DNA of 64,000 nucleotides from Marvania coccoides (Eukaryota; Chlorophyta; Trebouxiophyceae; Chlorellales; Chlorellaceae). The translations under genes and the position numbers were made by a program. Each line of letters begins with the position of its first letter. Position 1 is the stretch's first letter. Of this stretch, positions 34,198 through 44,767 are shown piece by piece. The notes beneath the pieces are model-generated. The model worked only from the letters and a program-made list of their open reading frames with translations, was not told the origin of the DNA and ran no database searches. The stretch is from NCBI GenBank assembly GCA_963854735.1, contig OY978098.1, positions 744,001 to 808,000 on the forward strand, given 5' to 3'.

Positions 34198-35024
34198 ATT
34201 TCCAAGGGCGCTATGGCGTTGTTAGATGCATTTGTTGGGCAATTAAAAAGCGAAAAATAACGTTGATTTTGTTTCAATTTCGAATATATTGTAGAAGTAA
34301 GCGAAGATGCGCACGCTCGGATAGCTCGTAAGATATACAACTTTATAAAAATAAATTATAAACCGAAAAACCATGTCGCAAAATTCATTTTTTTACATTG
34401 CACCGCCTCTTTGGTGCTGCTGCCCACGAGGCTGTCAATCATTTGCACAGCATGCAATACTGACATGACCAAGGAACTTGCCTGCTTCCCTCATCGAGAT
34501 ACCAATTTCACTGAGAAAAGCAGAGGATTGAGCTCATCCCTCTTCATTAATGCGCCGCTGCTGTAGGAAGACCAGGTTGCATGGAAAGATAAACAGTGCA
34601 AATATTTCATGAATGCTCAATGATGAAGCGGCATCTATTGTTTTAAAGGTGCCAGTTGGCTTTGGCAGGCGGCAGCTTCGGTGTGCCTCCGCCGTCCCAC
34701 GGATGCTCCCCCTTCCCCGCTCTGATTCCGTGCAACAGCCTCATTGCAGCCATGTTGCAGCGCAAAAAGATTGGCCACAACTCATGGAGTAGTTGACGGT
34801 ACTACACGTTTAGGCGAGTTTGGCCTGATAGGCTCCCTTTATGGAAAACAAAAAATCATGATGGCAATATACATATACATATACAACATCAAATAAAAGT
34901 AGGTAATGTCTATGTTGATTGTACCTTGTCAGTAATAAAAATAGTAAAAACAGCTCTCGAAGCATAGTTTCAATAGCCGCACATCCAAAATGAATTCATT
35001 AACCGCCCATCCGTTTATCTCTCC
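34198..35024. other. Spacer between rhamnosyltransferase-like 3 and 4
   Basis: 827 bp, AT-rich. Apart from a possible 36-residue gene at 34643-34753, nothing is recognisable. Confidence 0.4.
34643..34753 (-). CDS. Possible micro-protein of 36 residues
   Basis: An ATG-to-TAA frame encodes MAAMRLLHGIRAGKGEHPWD followed by a Gly-rich turn and KLPPAKANWHL. It is the only GC-rich island in an AT-rich 827-bp spacer, and uses codons like neighbouring genes. The basic, hydrophobic start and the HPWDGGG motif recall small mitochondrial membrane or respiratory-complex subunits, but I cannot assign one. It could also be a last exon of a longer gene. No signal for an upstream exon is obvious. Confidence 0.35.
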   Translation of the reverse strand: MAAMRLLHGIRAGKGEHPWDGGGTPKLPPAKANWHL

Positions 35025-36408
35025 TCATCGCTCAATCTCCAACTTGGATTTGTCTTCCAACGCCTCTGGCGCCTCTTTTGCGAACCCGGCAAACATCATG
35101 TTCGCCACAGCCAGCCCGCCAGCATCCAGCCCAAACGATTTTTCCAACTTTCCGACGTCCATTTTTGCAGCTGTGCTGCTCTTCCGCTGATTTATCAAGT
35201 CAATGGTCCACGAAGACTTGGTCTTGGTGTACAGCCACCCGTACTGCCCTTGCGGCGACGGGTCCCAGCGGTACACATCCAGCACGGCGTCAAATTTAAA
35301 TTTCGGACACCCCTCCGGCGCCGGCAACTCCTCTAGTTTCTGTGGCTTATAGTGCGGGAAACCTGCGGGTGCAGAACGAAAAGACGTGAATGATGAGGAC
35401 GCGCAAACTCCTAAAAAAACAGGCGGAAGGCAGAAGAAGAAGCTAAGAGATGTGAACATGTTTTTCCTACAGAGACGCTCTCAATTAATTACTTCCTCTT
35501 TCGTATATCTCACCGTACACGTCCAGAGGGCACTTCTTGATGAAGCTGCTCCCCGCGAGCACCATTGACTGCATCACCGCCAGGTTGCGGTACACCTTAA
35601 AGTGCGGGTACGGCGTGCGCAGGTGCCCAAATGGCTCACTCTTCAGGTCCGACGGAAACCACAACATGCCGCCATTTACGTACATCACACGCACGCTACT
35701 CGGCCTCTCCTCTTTCCCTCCTTTCTTCCCCGCCAAATCCCCTCCCCCCGCATTCTTCTTCTCGTACTCAGGGGCGGTCGCGTTTGAGCAGGCGTACTGC
35801 TGAATTTCAGTCACAGACCCTACGTTGGCTGCGTCGTCCACGTCTAACCGCGTGGTCACAAACAGCTGCGCGTGCCGCACCCGGGGGTCCCACTTTTCCA
35901 GCGCCCCCACCAGCTCGGCGAAGCCCATCCCCATTTCTAGCGTTGATCGCTCTCCGTTGACTATCGTCCGCACTGGCACCGTCTCCAGCACGTCTTTGAA
36001 CGCTTGCACCGTGGCGGAGGCGAGCTTAGGGTCGTGGGAGCCGTACAGCACAAAGTCTAGGGAGGTTTGGGCGGCCAGAGACGGCGACATGAAGGTCTCC
36101 ATCAAGAGAAGGCGGGAGGCGGCAAACAGCAGGCCTGCGCTGGCCTGGCTAATGAGGAAGCGGGTGTGCACCACGTGCAGGCCTATTCTGCCGTCAGGGC
36201 AGGTGAACACGACCGAGCCGCGGCGTGGGGCGCGCGGAAGGGCGGAGGCGGCAGCAGAGGTGGAAAAGGCGCTGCCAGTGTTCTCTGTAATGACAGCGGG
36301 GGCGGGGGCTGTGAGTCTTCTGAACACGAATGCGATGAAGAGGGACACCACGGCCGCTGGGATGGCGGCGCTGAGGCGCAGCGCCAGGGATCGTCGGCGG
36401 TGCTGCAT
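35025..36408 (-). CDS. Rhamnosyltransferase-like type II membrane protein 4
   Basis: About 410 residues from exons 36408..35514 and 35362..35025 (GT-AG, phase 1). The start MQHRRRSLALRLSAAIPAAV puts the anchor (AAVVSLFIAFVF) close to the N-terminus; an in-frame ATG at 36519 would add 37 residues. Catalytic blocks: FTCPDGRIGLHVVHTRFLIS, PSLAAQTSLDFVLYGSHDP and TTRLDVDDAANVGSVTEIQQ (DxDD). Then WFPSDLKSEPFGHL, LAVMQSMVLAG and FIKKCPLDVYG|FPHYKPQ across the intron. C-terminal block: WLYTKTKSSWTID and KSFGLDAGGLAVANMMFAGF. It is the least degenerate copy and a good reference for the other three. Confidence 0.8.
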
Positions 36409-36862
36409 TGGTCGTGGGTTGAAGGGCAGCAGCAAGGGAAGAAGCGAGCTCACGGTCGCTCGAATGTAGTGCAACTCATGTGTGTATCGCGAATCGTCAC
36501 AATTGCTGCAAATTGTCAAGGAATTGCTGCTCTAGCCACGGTCGGTGCCACCAAAAAAATGTTAGATTAGATGGGCAAAAAAATCAGGATGCGCCGTGCT
36601 GCGCCAGGCGCAGACTGTTTCGAGTTGCACAAATGTTTGTTTCAACTTCAATTTTAAATATATACGAAGTGGCATGGCATCGCGATTTCTTCCGTCGCCA
36701 AGCATCATCTTACGTTCGATTTCGGCCACCAGCCCCACTTTAAATTCACTTGAAACGATTAATTTGTGTGAACAGCGTAACAGATCGCTGTATTGAGTGG
36801 CCACGGCCCCGATAATCCACCCATTTCGGATTCTCAACGTATCAATTCCTTGCGACAGTCAG
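36409..36862. promoter_or_regulatory. Divergent spacer, rhamnosyltransferase-like 4 and J-protein
   Basis: 454-bp head-to-head spacer with both promoters. It includes the alternative upstream start at 36519. No motif seen. Confidence 0.35.
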
Positions 36863-37492
36863 ATGGACAGCTTAAACGTTGGCGCGGAGCCGCAAGAGAG
36901 TCTCTACCAAGTGCTGGGAGTCGGCCTTCTGGTGAGCAGAGCGCCGCTACACGAATTGACTTTTGTGGCGAGAAATGATTTTCTCGAGAGGAGGACCACG
37001 TGAAATTTCACCCCCATGTTCGTGCGTTGACCTCGTTGTGGCTGCGATTTGCAGGCAAGTCCGGAAGACATCAAGGCGGCGTGGAAGAAGCAGGCTCTGG
37101 CGTGCCACCCCGACCGCTGCCCTGGAGATGAGGCCACACAGCGCTTTCAAGCCGTCCAGCACGCGTACGAGGTGCTGAGAGAGCCCGTGCTGCGAGCAGA
37201 GTACGATAAAGCGCTCCTCCACAGATTATACCTCGAGGTGAGACGCCCAGTTTTTTCTCCTCGAGCCAGATTGGTGCTACCCTTTTTTTTTTTTAATTAA
37301 TCCACATGCAATTCTGACGTTTGCTACTTTTTTCTTCTTCCTTTCTTTCAGGAGTACCTCCGCCGCTTTGCTGACTTGGTGCTCACTGCCTCTGGGCTGG
37401 GGCTGCCTTTAGAGTGCGAGGAGCTGCAGCAACAGTGCGGCAGGCTGGACCCCGCCATTCTGGCATCCCTGCCCTGGGTGCCACAACTCTAA
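36863..37492 (+). CDS. Small type III J-domain (DnaJ-like) co-chaperone
   Basis: 130 residues from exons 36863..36931, 37055..37237 and 37352..37492, all GT-AG and phase 0. The J-domain fills most of it: ESLYQVLGVGLLASPEDIKA (helix I-II), the HPD tripeptide in ACHPDRCPGDEATQRF, and AYEVLREPVLRAEYDKALL (helix III-IV). J-domains stimulate Hsp70 ATPase. There is no Gly/Phe region, zinc finger or targeting signal. The C-terminal 60 residues (EYLRRFADLVLTASGLGLPL to PWVPQL) contain a Cys pair (ECEELQQQCG), with no match I know. An AATAAA is not obvious close downstream. Confidence 0.85.
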
Positions 37493-38025
37493 AAATTCAA
37501 AAACAAACAAATGAGGAACATGTCCCTTCTTTTCTCTCGTCCATATTCCTTTTTCTTTCCGCATTGCGGTCAATGGCGAACACACACTCTCTCGCCATTG
37601 ATAAATTTTGAAATTTCTTTTTCTTTTCTTTTTCCTATACCTTACGCCTGCTACTACTACCAACAATATGTGGACGAAGCTCCGCTGCTGGCTGCCGCTT
37701 TTTATATACATACTCACTCATGTTTGCGCCGTCACTCGAGCTTGCGTCTTCTTTGCGGTTTTTTCAGTCTTGCCGCCCCCACGCAGCGTTTTTTCTCTCA
37801 TAATGATAAAAATTTTGAGTCTTTTTTTCTCTTTTTATCCTGTCCCTTCTCCTTTCATGCCGTGTGTGCAGTTTTTTGTATATACTTCTCATGCGAAGTA
37901 TGCTAGTAGTGATTAAAAAAAAATACTCTCTCTTTATGTTTGTTCATGGTACCGTGCACTGATTGTAATGCAATTCAATTCAATTAAAATGTTACACAGC
38001 CAGCGTTTTTTTTAATGCAAGTATA
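37493..38025. other. Convergent spacer between J-protein and LSM2
   Basis: 533 bp, very T-rich on the plus strand (many CTTTT tracts). No gene, repeat family or RNA seen. Confidence 0.4.
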
Positions 38026-38632
38026 TCAACCGCCGCGCGCTTCTCTCCGCGTGGCGTCATGCAGCAGCTCCACGTCCACGCTGCCAGGTGGCAACTGCAC
38101 AGTTTAGAGAAAGGAAAAAGGAGGTTCATATATTTATACTGAAAAAAACGAGACGTAAGAAGTTCTTTATTTCCTACACCCCATTTATTATCTCCATTCT
38201 ACCTTAATATAATTCCCCTTCAGCACTAGCACCCTATCCCCCTCTTATTCTCTCTCTCGGCCGCTTATTCTCTCTCTCACCTGAATGAAGCGCACCACCG
38301 ACCCCCTTACAAAGCAGTTGCTCACAGACAGCATGTGGGGGTACCGCTCAAGATCTGCCACCTTGATGTTGTTCAGCTTGATGTTCAGGTACTGATCAAC
38401 TGAGTGCAGCGTCCCCGTAATCACCAGGTCATTCTTCAATTCCACCGTCACCTGAAAACAAGAACAAAATTTGAGTGTGTGTGTGTGTGTGTGTGTTATG
38501 AATATGGCAATGGCAAAGGTGCGATCTAGCATCGTGGTTTTGTTTCTTGATTGCCAGGAGAAATGACTGCAGGTTGCCGCCGCTTCTCACCTCCTTGCCG
38601 ACCACTGTCTTGAAAAAGCTGTAAAACAGCAT
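38026..38632 (-). CDS. LSM2: LSm2, U6 snRNA-associated Sm-like protein
   Basis: Subunit of the LSm2-8 ring on U6 snRNA and the LSm1-7 ring in mRNA decay. Exons 38632..38591, 38451..38281 and 38094..38026 give 93 residues, the family length. MLFYSFFKTVVGKE|VTVELK, then GTLHSVDQYLNIKLNNIKV (Sm1) and NCFVRGSVVRFIQLP (Sm2, with the RG RNA-contact pair), follow human LSM2 almost residue for residue. The C-terminal tail is LLHDATRREARGG. Introns are GT-AG and phase 0; intron 1 carries a (GT)n run at about 38474-38496. It is head-to-head with the cyclophilin-SYF2 gene, another splicing factor. Confidence 0.95.
38474..38496 (+). repeat. (GT)n microsatellite in LSM2 intron 1
   Basis: About ten GT units on the plus strand. 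In the minus-strand transcript this gives CA repeats close upstream of the exon 2 acceptor. Confidence 0.9.
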
Positions 38633-39040
38633 CGTTTGCTCTGCTGCTGGTATGATCACTTGCCGCTTCTTTTGCTACGTTTCCAGGCGTTGCAAACAGG
38701 CTGTGTGGGTCTCAGAGACGTGAGTCTTGATTTAATTTTGATCAAAAGCAGCACACTTTCAGGCTCAGCTGGATGTCGACGAGATGCAGGATGGGGCAAA
38801 ATCGCTTGAAAGAATTCTAATTATATACTTCAATTAAGCTTTCGTTATGAAAATCGATGGCTGGAGGAACGCATGAAAATCTCTTTATATACGCTGGATC
38901 GGCATAATAATAATTTTATAATCATTAAAAAATAGTCAGAAGCTTGCGATTGACTGATACACAGCCCCTGACCGTCCCGCGCCGTCTTCACGGCTTCGGA
39001 TTTTGATTTTGCAAGCTCCTGAACGTTTTTGGCAGCTGCA
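38633..39040. promoter_or_regulatory. Divergent spacer shared by LSM2 and cyclophilin-SYF2 genes
   Basis: 408-bp spacer between two spliceosomal genes read in opposite directions, which would allow co-regulation. No specific motif recognised. Confidence 0.4.
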
Positions 39041-40896
39041 ATGGAGGCGAACGACAACCCCCGCGTATTTTTCGACGTCGAGCTGGGCGGCGAGCCGTGC
39101 GGGCGCATCGTGATGACGCTGTTTGCCGATGCAGCCCCCCGCTGTGCAGAAAACTTCCGAGCGCTGTGCACCGGCGAGAAGGGCGTCAGCGCCAATGGCA
39201 ACCGGCTGCACTACAAGGGCTCCACCTTCCACCGCGTCATCCCGGGGTTTATGTTGCAAGGCGGCGATTTCACTGCAGGCGACGGCACCGGTGGCGAGTC
39301 CATATATGGACCCACCTTCCCCGACGAAAATTTCACGCTCAAGCACGCCAGCCCAGGCCTGCTTTCCATGGCCAACGCAGGGCCCAACACCAACGGCTCC
39401 CAGTTCTTCATCACCACCGTGCGTATCCATTTCATTTCATTCACGCCAACACCCCCCCCCCCCCACCCCCCCACCCCATTTTTCAACCTTCAAATTGAGA
39501 TATTTTAATATCTATTGCATCGCAGGCTGAGACTCCTTGGTTGGACGGCAAGCACACGGTGTTTGGGCGGGTGGAGGAGGGCATGGCGGTGGTAAGAAAG
39601 GTCGAGGCTGTGGGATCCCGCTCGGGGAAAACATCTCGCCGGCCGGTGATCGTGGACAGCGGAGAGCTGCCCAGCCGAAGACAGATCCTGGCCAAGATTC
39701 GGGCGCAGCGCGCGGAGGAGGTGGCGCTGCGAGAGGACCCCACCAGCTTTGATCCCGATGAAGAGGCTCGGCAGCGGCTGAAGGCGCTGCGGGACGCTGC
39801 AGGCGGCGCGAGCGGGGTGAAGCGGGCGGCAATCCCCGTGAAGACGGCGCAGGAGGAGCTGCGGGAGATCGAGGAGGCGGAGAGAGCGGCGGCGGCGGCG
39901 AAGAAAAAAGCCGAAGCGAGCGGGGAGGAGGAGGGGAGTGAGGATGAAGAGGAGGCAGCGCTGGTGGCTCCGAAGGCGAAGCGAGCGCGTGGGGGTGGGG
40001 AATGGGCTCCTGATTCAGCGGAAGCGGCGGCGGAGCAAGGAGAAAAGGAGGGTGTTGGTTTTGACCCTTTTGCAGGGCTGAACCCTCGGCAGAGGAAGCT
40101 GGCGGAGCTGCAGCAGCGCATGCGGCAGGCACGCAAAGCCAACGAGACGGCGGCGGTGGCGGAGAAGCGCAAGGACGCGGCTGGGCAGCAACGGGAGGCC
40201 CCAGATGGGCAAACAGGAGGCGACGGCCAAGTTAAGTGGCTGCAGGAGAAGGCCAAACGGCGCGCGGACGAGCTGAAACGCCTGGGGCTGACCGAGGACA
40301 AGTCCTACCTGCTGGACACCGCGGAAACCGCCGCGTACGTGGCGAAAAAGAAAGAAAGGGCGCCGGCGCCCTCCGGGACTGCGGCGTTTGACCAGGCGGC
40401 GATCTACCGCGCCCACGAGAAGCGCACGGAGGCTATTAAACCCGATCTGGCTGCGTATGAGGCTGCTAGAGCGTCTGATCCTGAGTTCTATCGAGCGGCG
40501 GATTCGTTGGCTTACGGCGGGGCGGGCGGGGCGCCGGCAGCTGCGGTGGAGCGCATGGTGGCCGAGCTGACGGACCGGCAGCGGCGCAGCGCCGGGTTTT
40601 CGCGGCGGCGTAGGGCGGGGACCGAGAAGGACGTGGACGCCATCAACGACCGCAACGAAAAGTTCAACAAAAAGCTGGACAGGACGTTTGGAAAGGTAGG
40701 GGAGGGGTCGAATTTTATGTTCGTTTCTCTTCTTCTCCTCCTCTTTCTCTTCATTTCCATATCTTTCCCTTTTCTCTTAAGATGTTTTCGGGCGTTCTGA
40801 CCTTTTCTTCTTTCTTCCATCTTTTCCTTTCATGTGCAGTTCACCCAAGAGATCAAGGCCAATTTGGAGCGCGGCACGGCGCTGCCAGATCGTTGA
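39041..40896 (+). CDS. Cyclophilin-SYF2 fusion, predicted spliceosomal protein
   Basis: 534 residues from exons 39041..39418, 39526..40695 and 40840..40896. Residues about 5-170 are a cyclophilin peptidyl-prolyl isomerase with all active-site blocks ([33 protein letters not shown]). An acidic, Lys/Ala-rich linker follows, then from about residue 340 a SYF2 domain: [32 protein letters not shown] and [35 protein letters not shown], the hallmark end of SYF2. SYF2 belongs to the Prp19-associated/NTC group of the spliceosome, where several cyclophilins also act. One exon (39526..40695) spans the cyclophilin end, the linker and most of SYF2, so the fusion is not a misjoined intron. Introns GT-AG. 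Two C runs lie in intron 1. Confidence 0.9.
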
Positions 40897-41598
40897 TACT
40901 ATTGGCGGCAGTTTTGTTTATGTCGAAAGGTGGGTAAAACCAGCAATAAAATAAGAATAAATAATTCGCGCCAGTGGCCGAGTCCTAGTGTCTTTAGAAG
41001 CTGACACGGGGTGGAATCACGGGGAAAGGATGCATAACAACAATCTCCTCATGGCGCACAGCAACACGAAAGGCTGGAGGAATCCCGACGCTGCCCCAGA
41101 TTGTTTCAGTGGCTGGTGGCGGTGGGGTTGCAGCCTTATAGCACACGAGCGTTTTACATTCTACTTGGCGTCAAATTGATTAGTTCTCCATCTGCTCTGT
41201 TTGCAGGAAATAACTCTGAGTGGCCAGGCAATTATCTGAAATTCAAAGTTGGGCTTATTGCACAGCCACCCTTGTGCTCTGCATCCGTAATGCTTCGCGT
41301 GTAACGAATCGATCTTAAAAATTGTAAATCCGATAGGCAGAACAATATAAGGCTTGAATTGCGAAGTCACGCAGCTCTGAATTTATCCACGACAAAATCG
41401 GCAAGCAAGAGGCTTCTGAAATAAAATAAAATTATACAGTTAATACAAAATACTCGTGTTGTATCTCAGACAGCCGTGCGCAGCACTCTATAATGCTCAG
41501 AGGCGGCCTGGCCTTACCGAAGCCTTCAGCCGGCCAATTCCAGGGCCGATCTCTCCTGCTCCCCACCCAAAGACAATTGACAATACACCGCAGTCACA
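40897..41598. other. Spacer before the INSIG-like gene
   Basis: 702 bp. GCAATAAAATAAGAATAAATAA near 40945 is a likely polyadenylation region for the fusion gene. No other gene seen. Confidence 0.4.
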
Positions 41599-42401
41599 AT
41601 GCTGGCAGCATCACCTGCAGAGCGGGCGCAACAAAGGTATGCCAGCCAGAAACACAATGCCAAAATAATAAATGTTGCAAAACAAAAATTCTCCAATCCT
41701 AGTTTTTTACCCTCGCCTGAACCACATTATTGCACCAACTGTAGCAGTCATCACGCAGCATGAGCCCGCCAGTCGCAGTGCGAGAAGGCAAGGTGTCGTC
41801 GGTGCTCGGCATGTTGGCGCTCAGCGGTGCCACCACGGGGACCTTCCTGGACGGCATTCACGCCAAGGCTTCGGTCCTCGTCTATGATGCCGCCCCGCTC
41901 ACCTTCGCCGGCCTCCACACCTCCGCATGGGTCCCTTTCTTGCTCGCCGGGTTTTATGTTTTTCTGGGCGGCATGGTGCTGCTGTTCGACACCACCCTGG
42001 CCGGCTCCGACCCCGTCACCCGCTCCGCAATGAAGGGCGCCAGCCTTGTGAAGATGGTGTTCTCGTTCGCGGCGCTGGCTGCGATGCTGGAGCTGTCAGC
42101 TATGATGTACGTTGACGACTACCAGGGCAGTACAATCTGCTTAGCACTCGCAGCATGCGCAGCAGTCAACTATCTGGTGTTCGACTCCACCAAGCAGGGA
42201 CTGGCGCTGGCGCTGCTGTGCGCGCTGGGGGCCCCGCTGGCGGAGCTGGTGCTCATGCAGTCGCTAGGCCTATGGCACTACCCACAAGGCGACCTCTATC
42301 CGCACATCTCGGGGGGCATCGTGCGGTGGGTGCCCTTCTGCTACTTCTTCTACGCGCCCGCGGTGTCAAATCTCACAAGATATCTGTGGAAGGTGCTGTG
42401 A
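41599..42401 (+). CDS. INSIG-like ER membrane protein
   Basis: 226 residues from exons 41599..41636 and 41759..42401 (GT-AG, phase 2); translation could instead begin at 41760. Polytopic, with about six hydrophobic segments. The pattern follows INSIG: HTSAWVPFLLAGFYVFLGGM (human SSAWWVPPCCGTA...), ICLALAACAAVNYLVFDSTK (LAALSLGLWWTFDRSR), LGLWHYPQGDLY (GVYQYTSPDFLY) and VRWVPFCYFFYAPAVSNLTR ([20 protein letters not shown]). In animals INSIG retains SCAP and promotes HMG-CoA reductase turnover in response to sterols. The algal role is inferred only. It starts after FLDGIHAKA, which resembles plant INSIG-like proteins as I recall them. Confidence 0.72.
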
Positions 42402-43033
42402 TAAGCATCTACAGTTCCTACGTTCCTTTTGACCGCCCAAACCCCCATGGGCCATTTAGTTAGCATTATTATACCCGAGGGAGAAACTCGCTCTCCCCCC
42501 ATTAGATTTGCTTTTGACCCCTTCTTTTGTTCTGCTTTATATTGTTTTCGGTTTGGCTTTCTTTTTCTGCTACCCCTGTTTTCGAAGGCGCTGCTGTGTG
42601 TGCCTTGTCGCAGCCCCCTCTTGTTATTACTCTCCCTTTCTACTTTCACCACTTATTATTCTGTTTTGCAAAGACTATTCTGTGTGGGGCCACAATTTCC
42701 TCAAATTGCGGCAGCAGGTGGGAAACTTGTCACTGCCCCCTCCAGCATAAGTGCCTCTTTCTTATAATGGCACCCCGGAATGATACTCGGGCTTGCCGCG
42801 CATTACTCTTTACAAGGTCTAAAAATAATTAAGTGTAATAAAAGCTCAACAGGGGAACGCCATCTGGAAGTGACGGCGGTAGGGTGTTCTTTGAACGCTA
42901 TAGACTGTAAAAGAGAGAGAGAGGGAACGGCATATGATATGGTAATTCTCATTCTGATTGATTCTTGCCGCCAAAGCTGGGCTGCTTGTTTCATCTCCAC
43001 TGTCTCCACCACCACCACTCTTTGCCTGGCTCC
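42402..43033. other. Convergent spacer, INSIG-like and tetraspanin-like genes
   Basis: 632 bp with pyrimidine-rich tracts and a GA microsatellite near 42915-42931. No gene seen. Confidence 0.4.
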
Positions 43034-44163
43034 TCATTTCGTATGTGTAGTAGAGTTTGCCCAGGTTGGCCTGAAAAGGTCGGCCCTGCCTGCCCCGCTG
43101 TCCCGCCCTCCTTTATTTTGGGAGACCCCCGAAGAAGGACCCGGCTTGCTGTTTCCAGCCTCCAGGTCAACGTTAGTGTTCCTGGAGGAGGGTCTGAAGG
43201 TCTTGATGCGGAAGCTGCTGGCTTCGTGGGGCGGGGAGCTGCCTTTGCTGTCTTTCTTCTTTTCAGCCAGAGCGATCTCAGCCGCGTCGATTTTGAGCTT
43301 GGTGAGCCTGGCGTCGTTGATGGCTGCCCGCTCGTGGTAGTTCAGCTCTTCTTCAAACGGCTCGTAGCTGTTCTTCTCGGCAGAACGGGCGCAGCACCTC
43401 AGCATCAGCGCCAGCAGGATGGCCAAGATTTGAGCGCCCACAAGGCCCAGGATGACCCAGCGAGTGATGTTGATGGCTGTTTGAATTTTATCGATGGGAG
43501 CGACCTCGTCAGGGTGGCTAGACGTCCAAGCGTTGGCCATGTTCTACAGAATATTTATTGAAAATAGTTTCTGGGGTTAGAAAAGACAGAAAATTAAGGA
43601 AAGGGACAAGCTGAATTTTGAATTCGAAAACAAAATTTAGTGCAGTGCTATATAAACCAGGTTTGAAGAGAGAGAAAAAGGCTGTGACTCGCCGAGGCTG
43701 CTTTTTCAGGGGCGATGAAGAGATAAATGGCGAGACCAGCCTGAGCACAGATCAGCAGGCACACTAGCGTGATATAGGGACTCAGGCAGCAGCCAATGCG
43801 CGAGGGAGAGGCGGCGACAAAGCCGAAGAGCGACGCCAAAATGGCCAGAATGCCAACTGCCCACAGTGCGCTGCAAATAAATTATAAAAAACTGTTTTAT
43901 GATTAAAATAATGATTTTATAGAGGTGTTAAAGCTTTCTGCCTTTAGAAAAGGGCTTGAAAAGGAGGGTTCCCGCCACGAGCCAAAATAAAAAGATTTCC
44001 CCGCTCACATAGCCAATCCTGAGCCGGTTGGAGGGAAGACTAGGACGCAGGCTATGGCGATGAAGCCGATGCCCAAAGCGAGCTGAAAGGCCGCAAAAAG
44101 TCTGAGCTGCAAGGCCAGAAAGCTAGAGCTAGCTTTACGCCAGCCTTTCGGCTGGCTGGTCAT
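43034..44163 (-). CDS. Tetraspanin-like four-pass membrane protein
   Basis: 280 residues from exons 44163..44009, 43870..43693 and 43543..43034. Four hydrophobic helices in the tetraspanin layout: LFAAFQLALGIGFIAIACVL, ALWAVGILAILASLFGFVA, YITLVCLLICAQAGLAIYLF, then after a short loop WVILGLVGAQILAILLALML with RCCAR, a likely palmitoylation site. The second extracellular loop is only about 35 residues, much shorter than in animal tetraspanins, and has no CCG motif. A long cytosolic tail (about 120 residues) is charged. Intron 2 is best read as GC-AG (CCTCG|GCGAGT); no GT donor gives the phase that exon 3 needs. If that junction is wrong, exon 3 could be a separate one-pass protein starting at 43540. 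Confidence 0.62.
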
Positions 44164-44767
44164 CTCTATAGATTGCTCAGATCTTCAAAAAAGGGATAAC
44201 GAATATCCACGGGAAAAGATAGCCCAACGAAAAAAACAAATGTGACAAATTCACTCAATCCAATCGATTTTTATCGGCTCCGATGGAGATGGGCGCCCCA
44301 AATACACAATATCGAGCCACAAGATTTTATTAATTTTTTTAATTGCGAAAAACGAGCCCAATTTGGTCGTTCCAACGTTGAAGGGCAGCCCGGCTGCTCC
44401 AAGATTTTTTATACGGGGTTTTCTTCAGTTCCACTGGGGTACTTTGTACTGTAAACAGGGGCTCCTGTGCCGATATATACATCGTGAATGAACGGTCAGG
44501 CCGTCTTCTCACTGTAACGGTCACTAAATAACAGCATTAAATCCTTTATATTTCTCCCGCCCATCGGTGCAGCGAGGGAAAGTTTCCCCCCATACCCTGA
44601 GTAAATTCTACTCTACCTACCCACTTATACATAGCGCCCATTACGTCATCGGCCTTCCACAAAATAATTACATTGCTTGGTACTCATACAGAAAAAACCA
44701 GTAATCAAGACTTGTCAATATCTCTCAGCGAATAAATTATTCTCTCATTTATTTATTTATTTATTAT
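44164..44767. other. Spacer between tetraspanin-like and coiled-coil genes
   Basis: 604 bp, both neighbours on the minus strand. TTTATTTATTTATTATT at 44748-44767 includes reverse-strand AATAAA signals for the coiled-coil gene. No gene seen. Confidence 0.4.

Noticed and set aside
36409..36519. Start of rhamnosyltransferase-like 4 at 36519
   Set aside because: It would put 37 residues with no clear role before the basic tail and anchor. The ATG at 36408 gives normal type II topology.
43034..43540. Separate one-pass membrane protein starting at 43540
   Set aside because: It would leave the upstream three-helix exons without an end. The GC-AG junction CCTCG|GCGAGT joins them in frame into a four-helix protein, although this is not certain.
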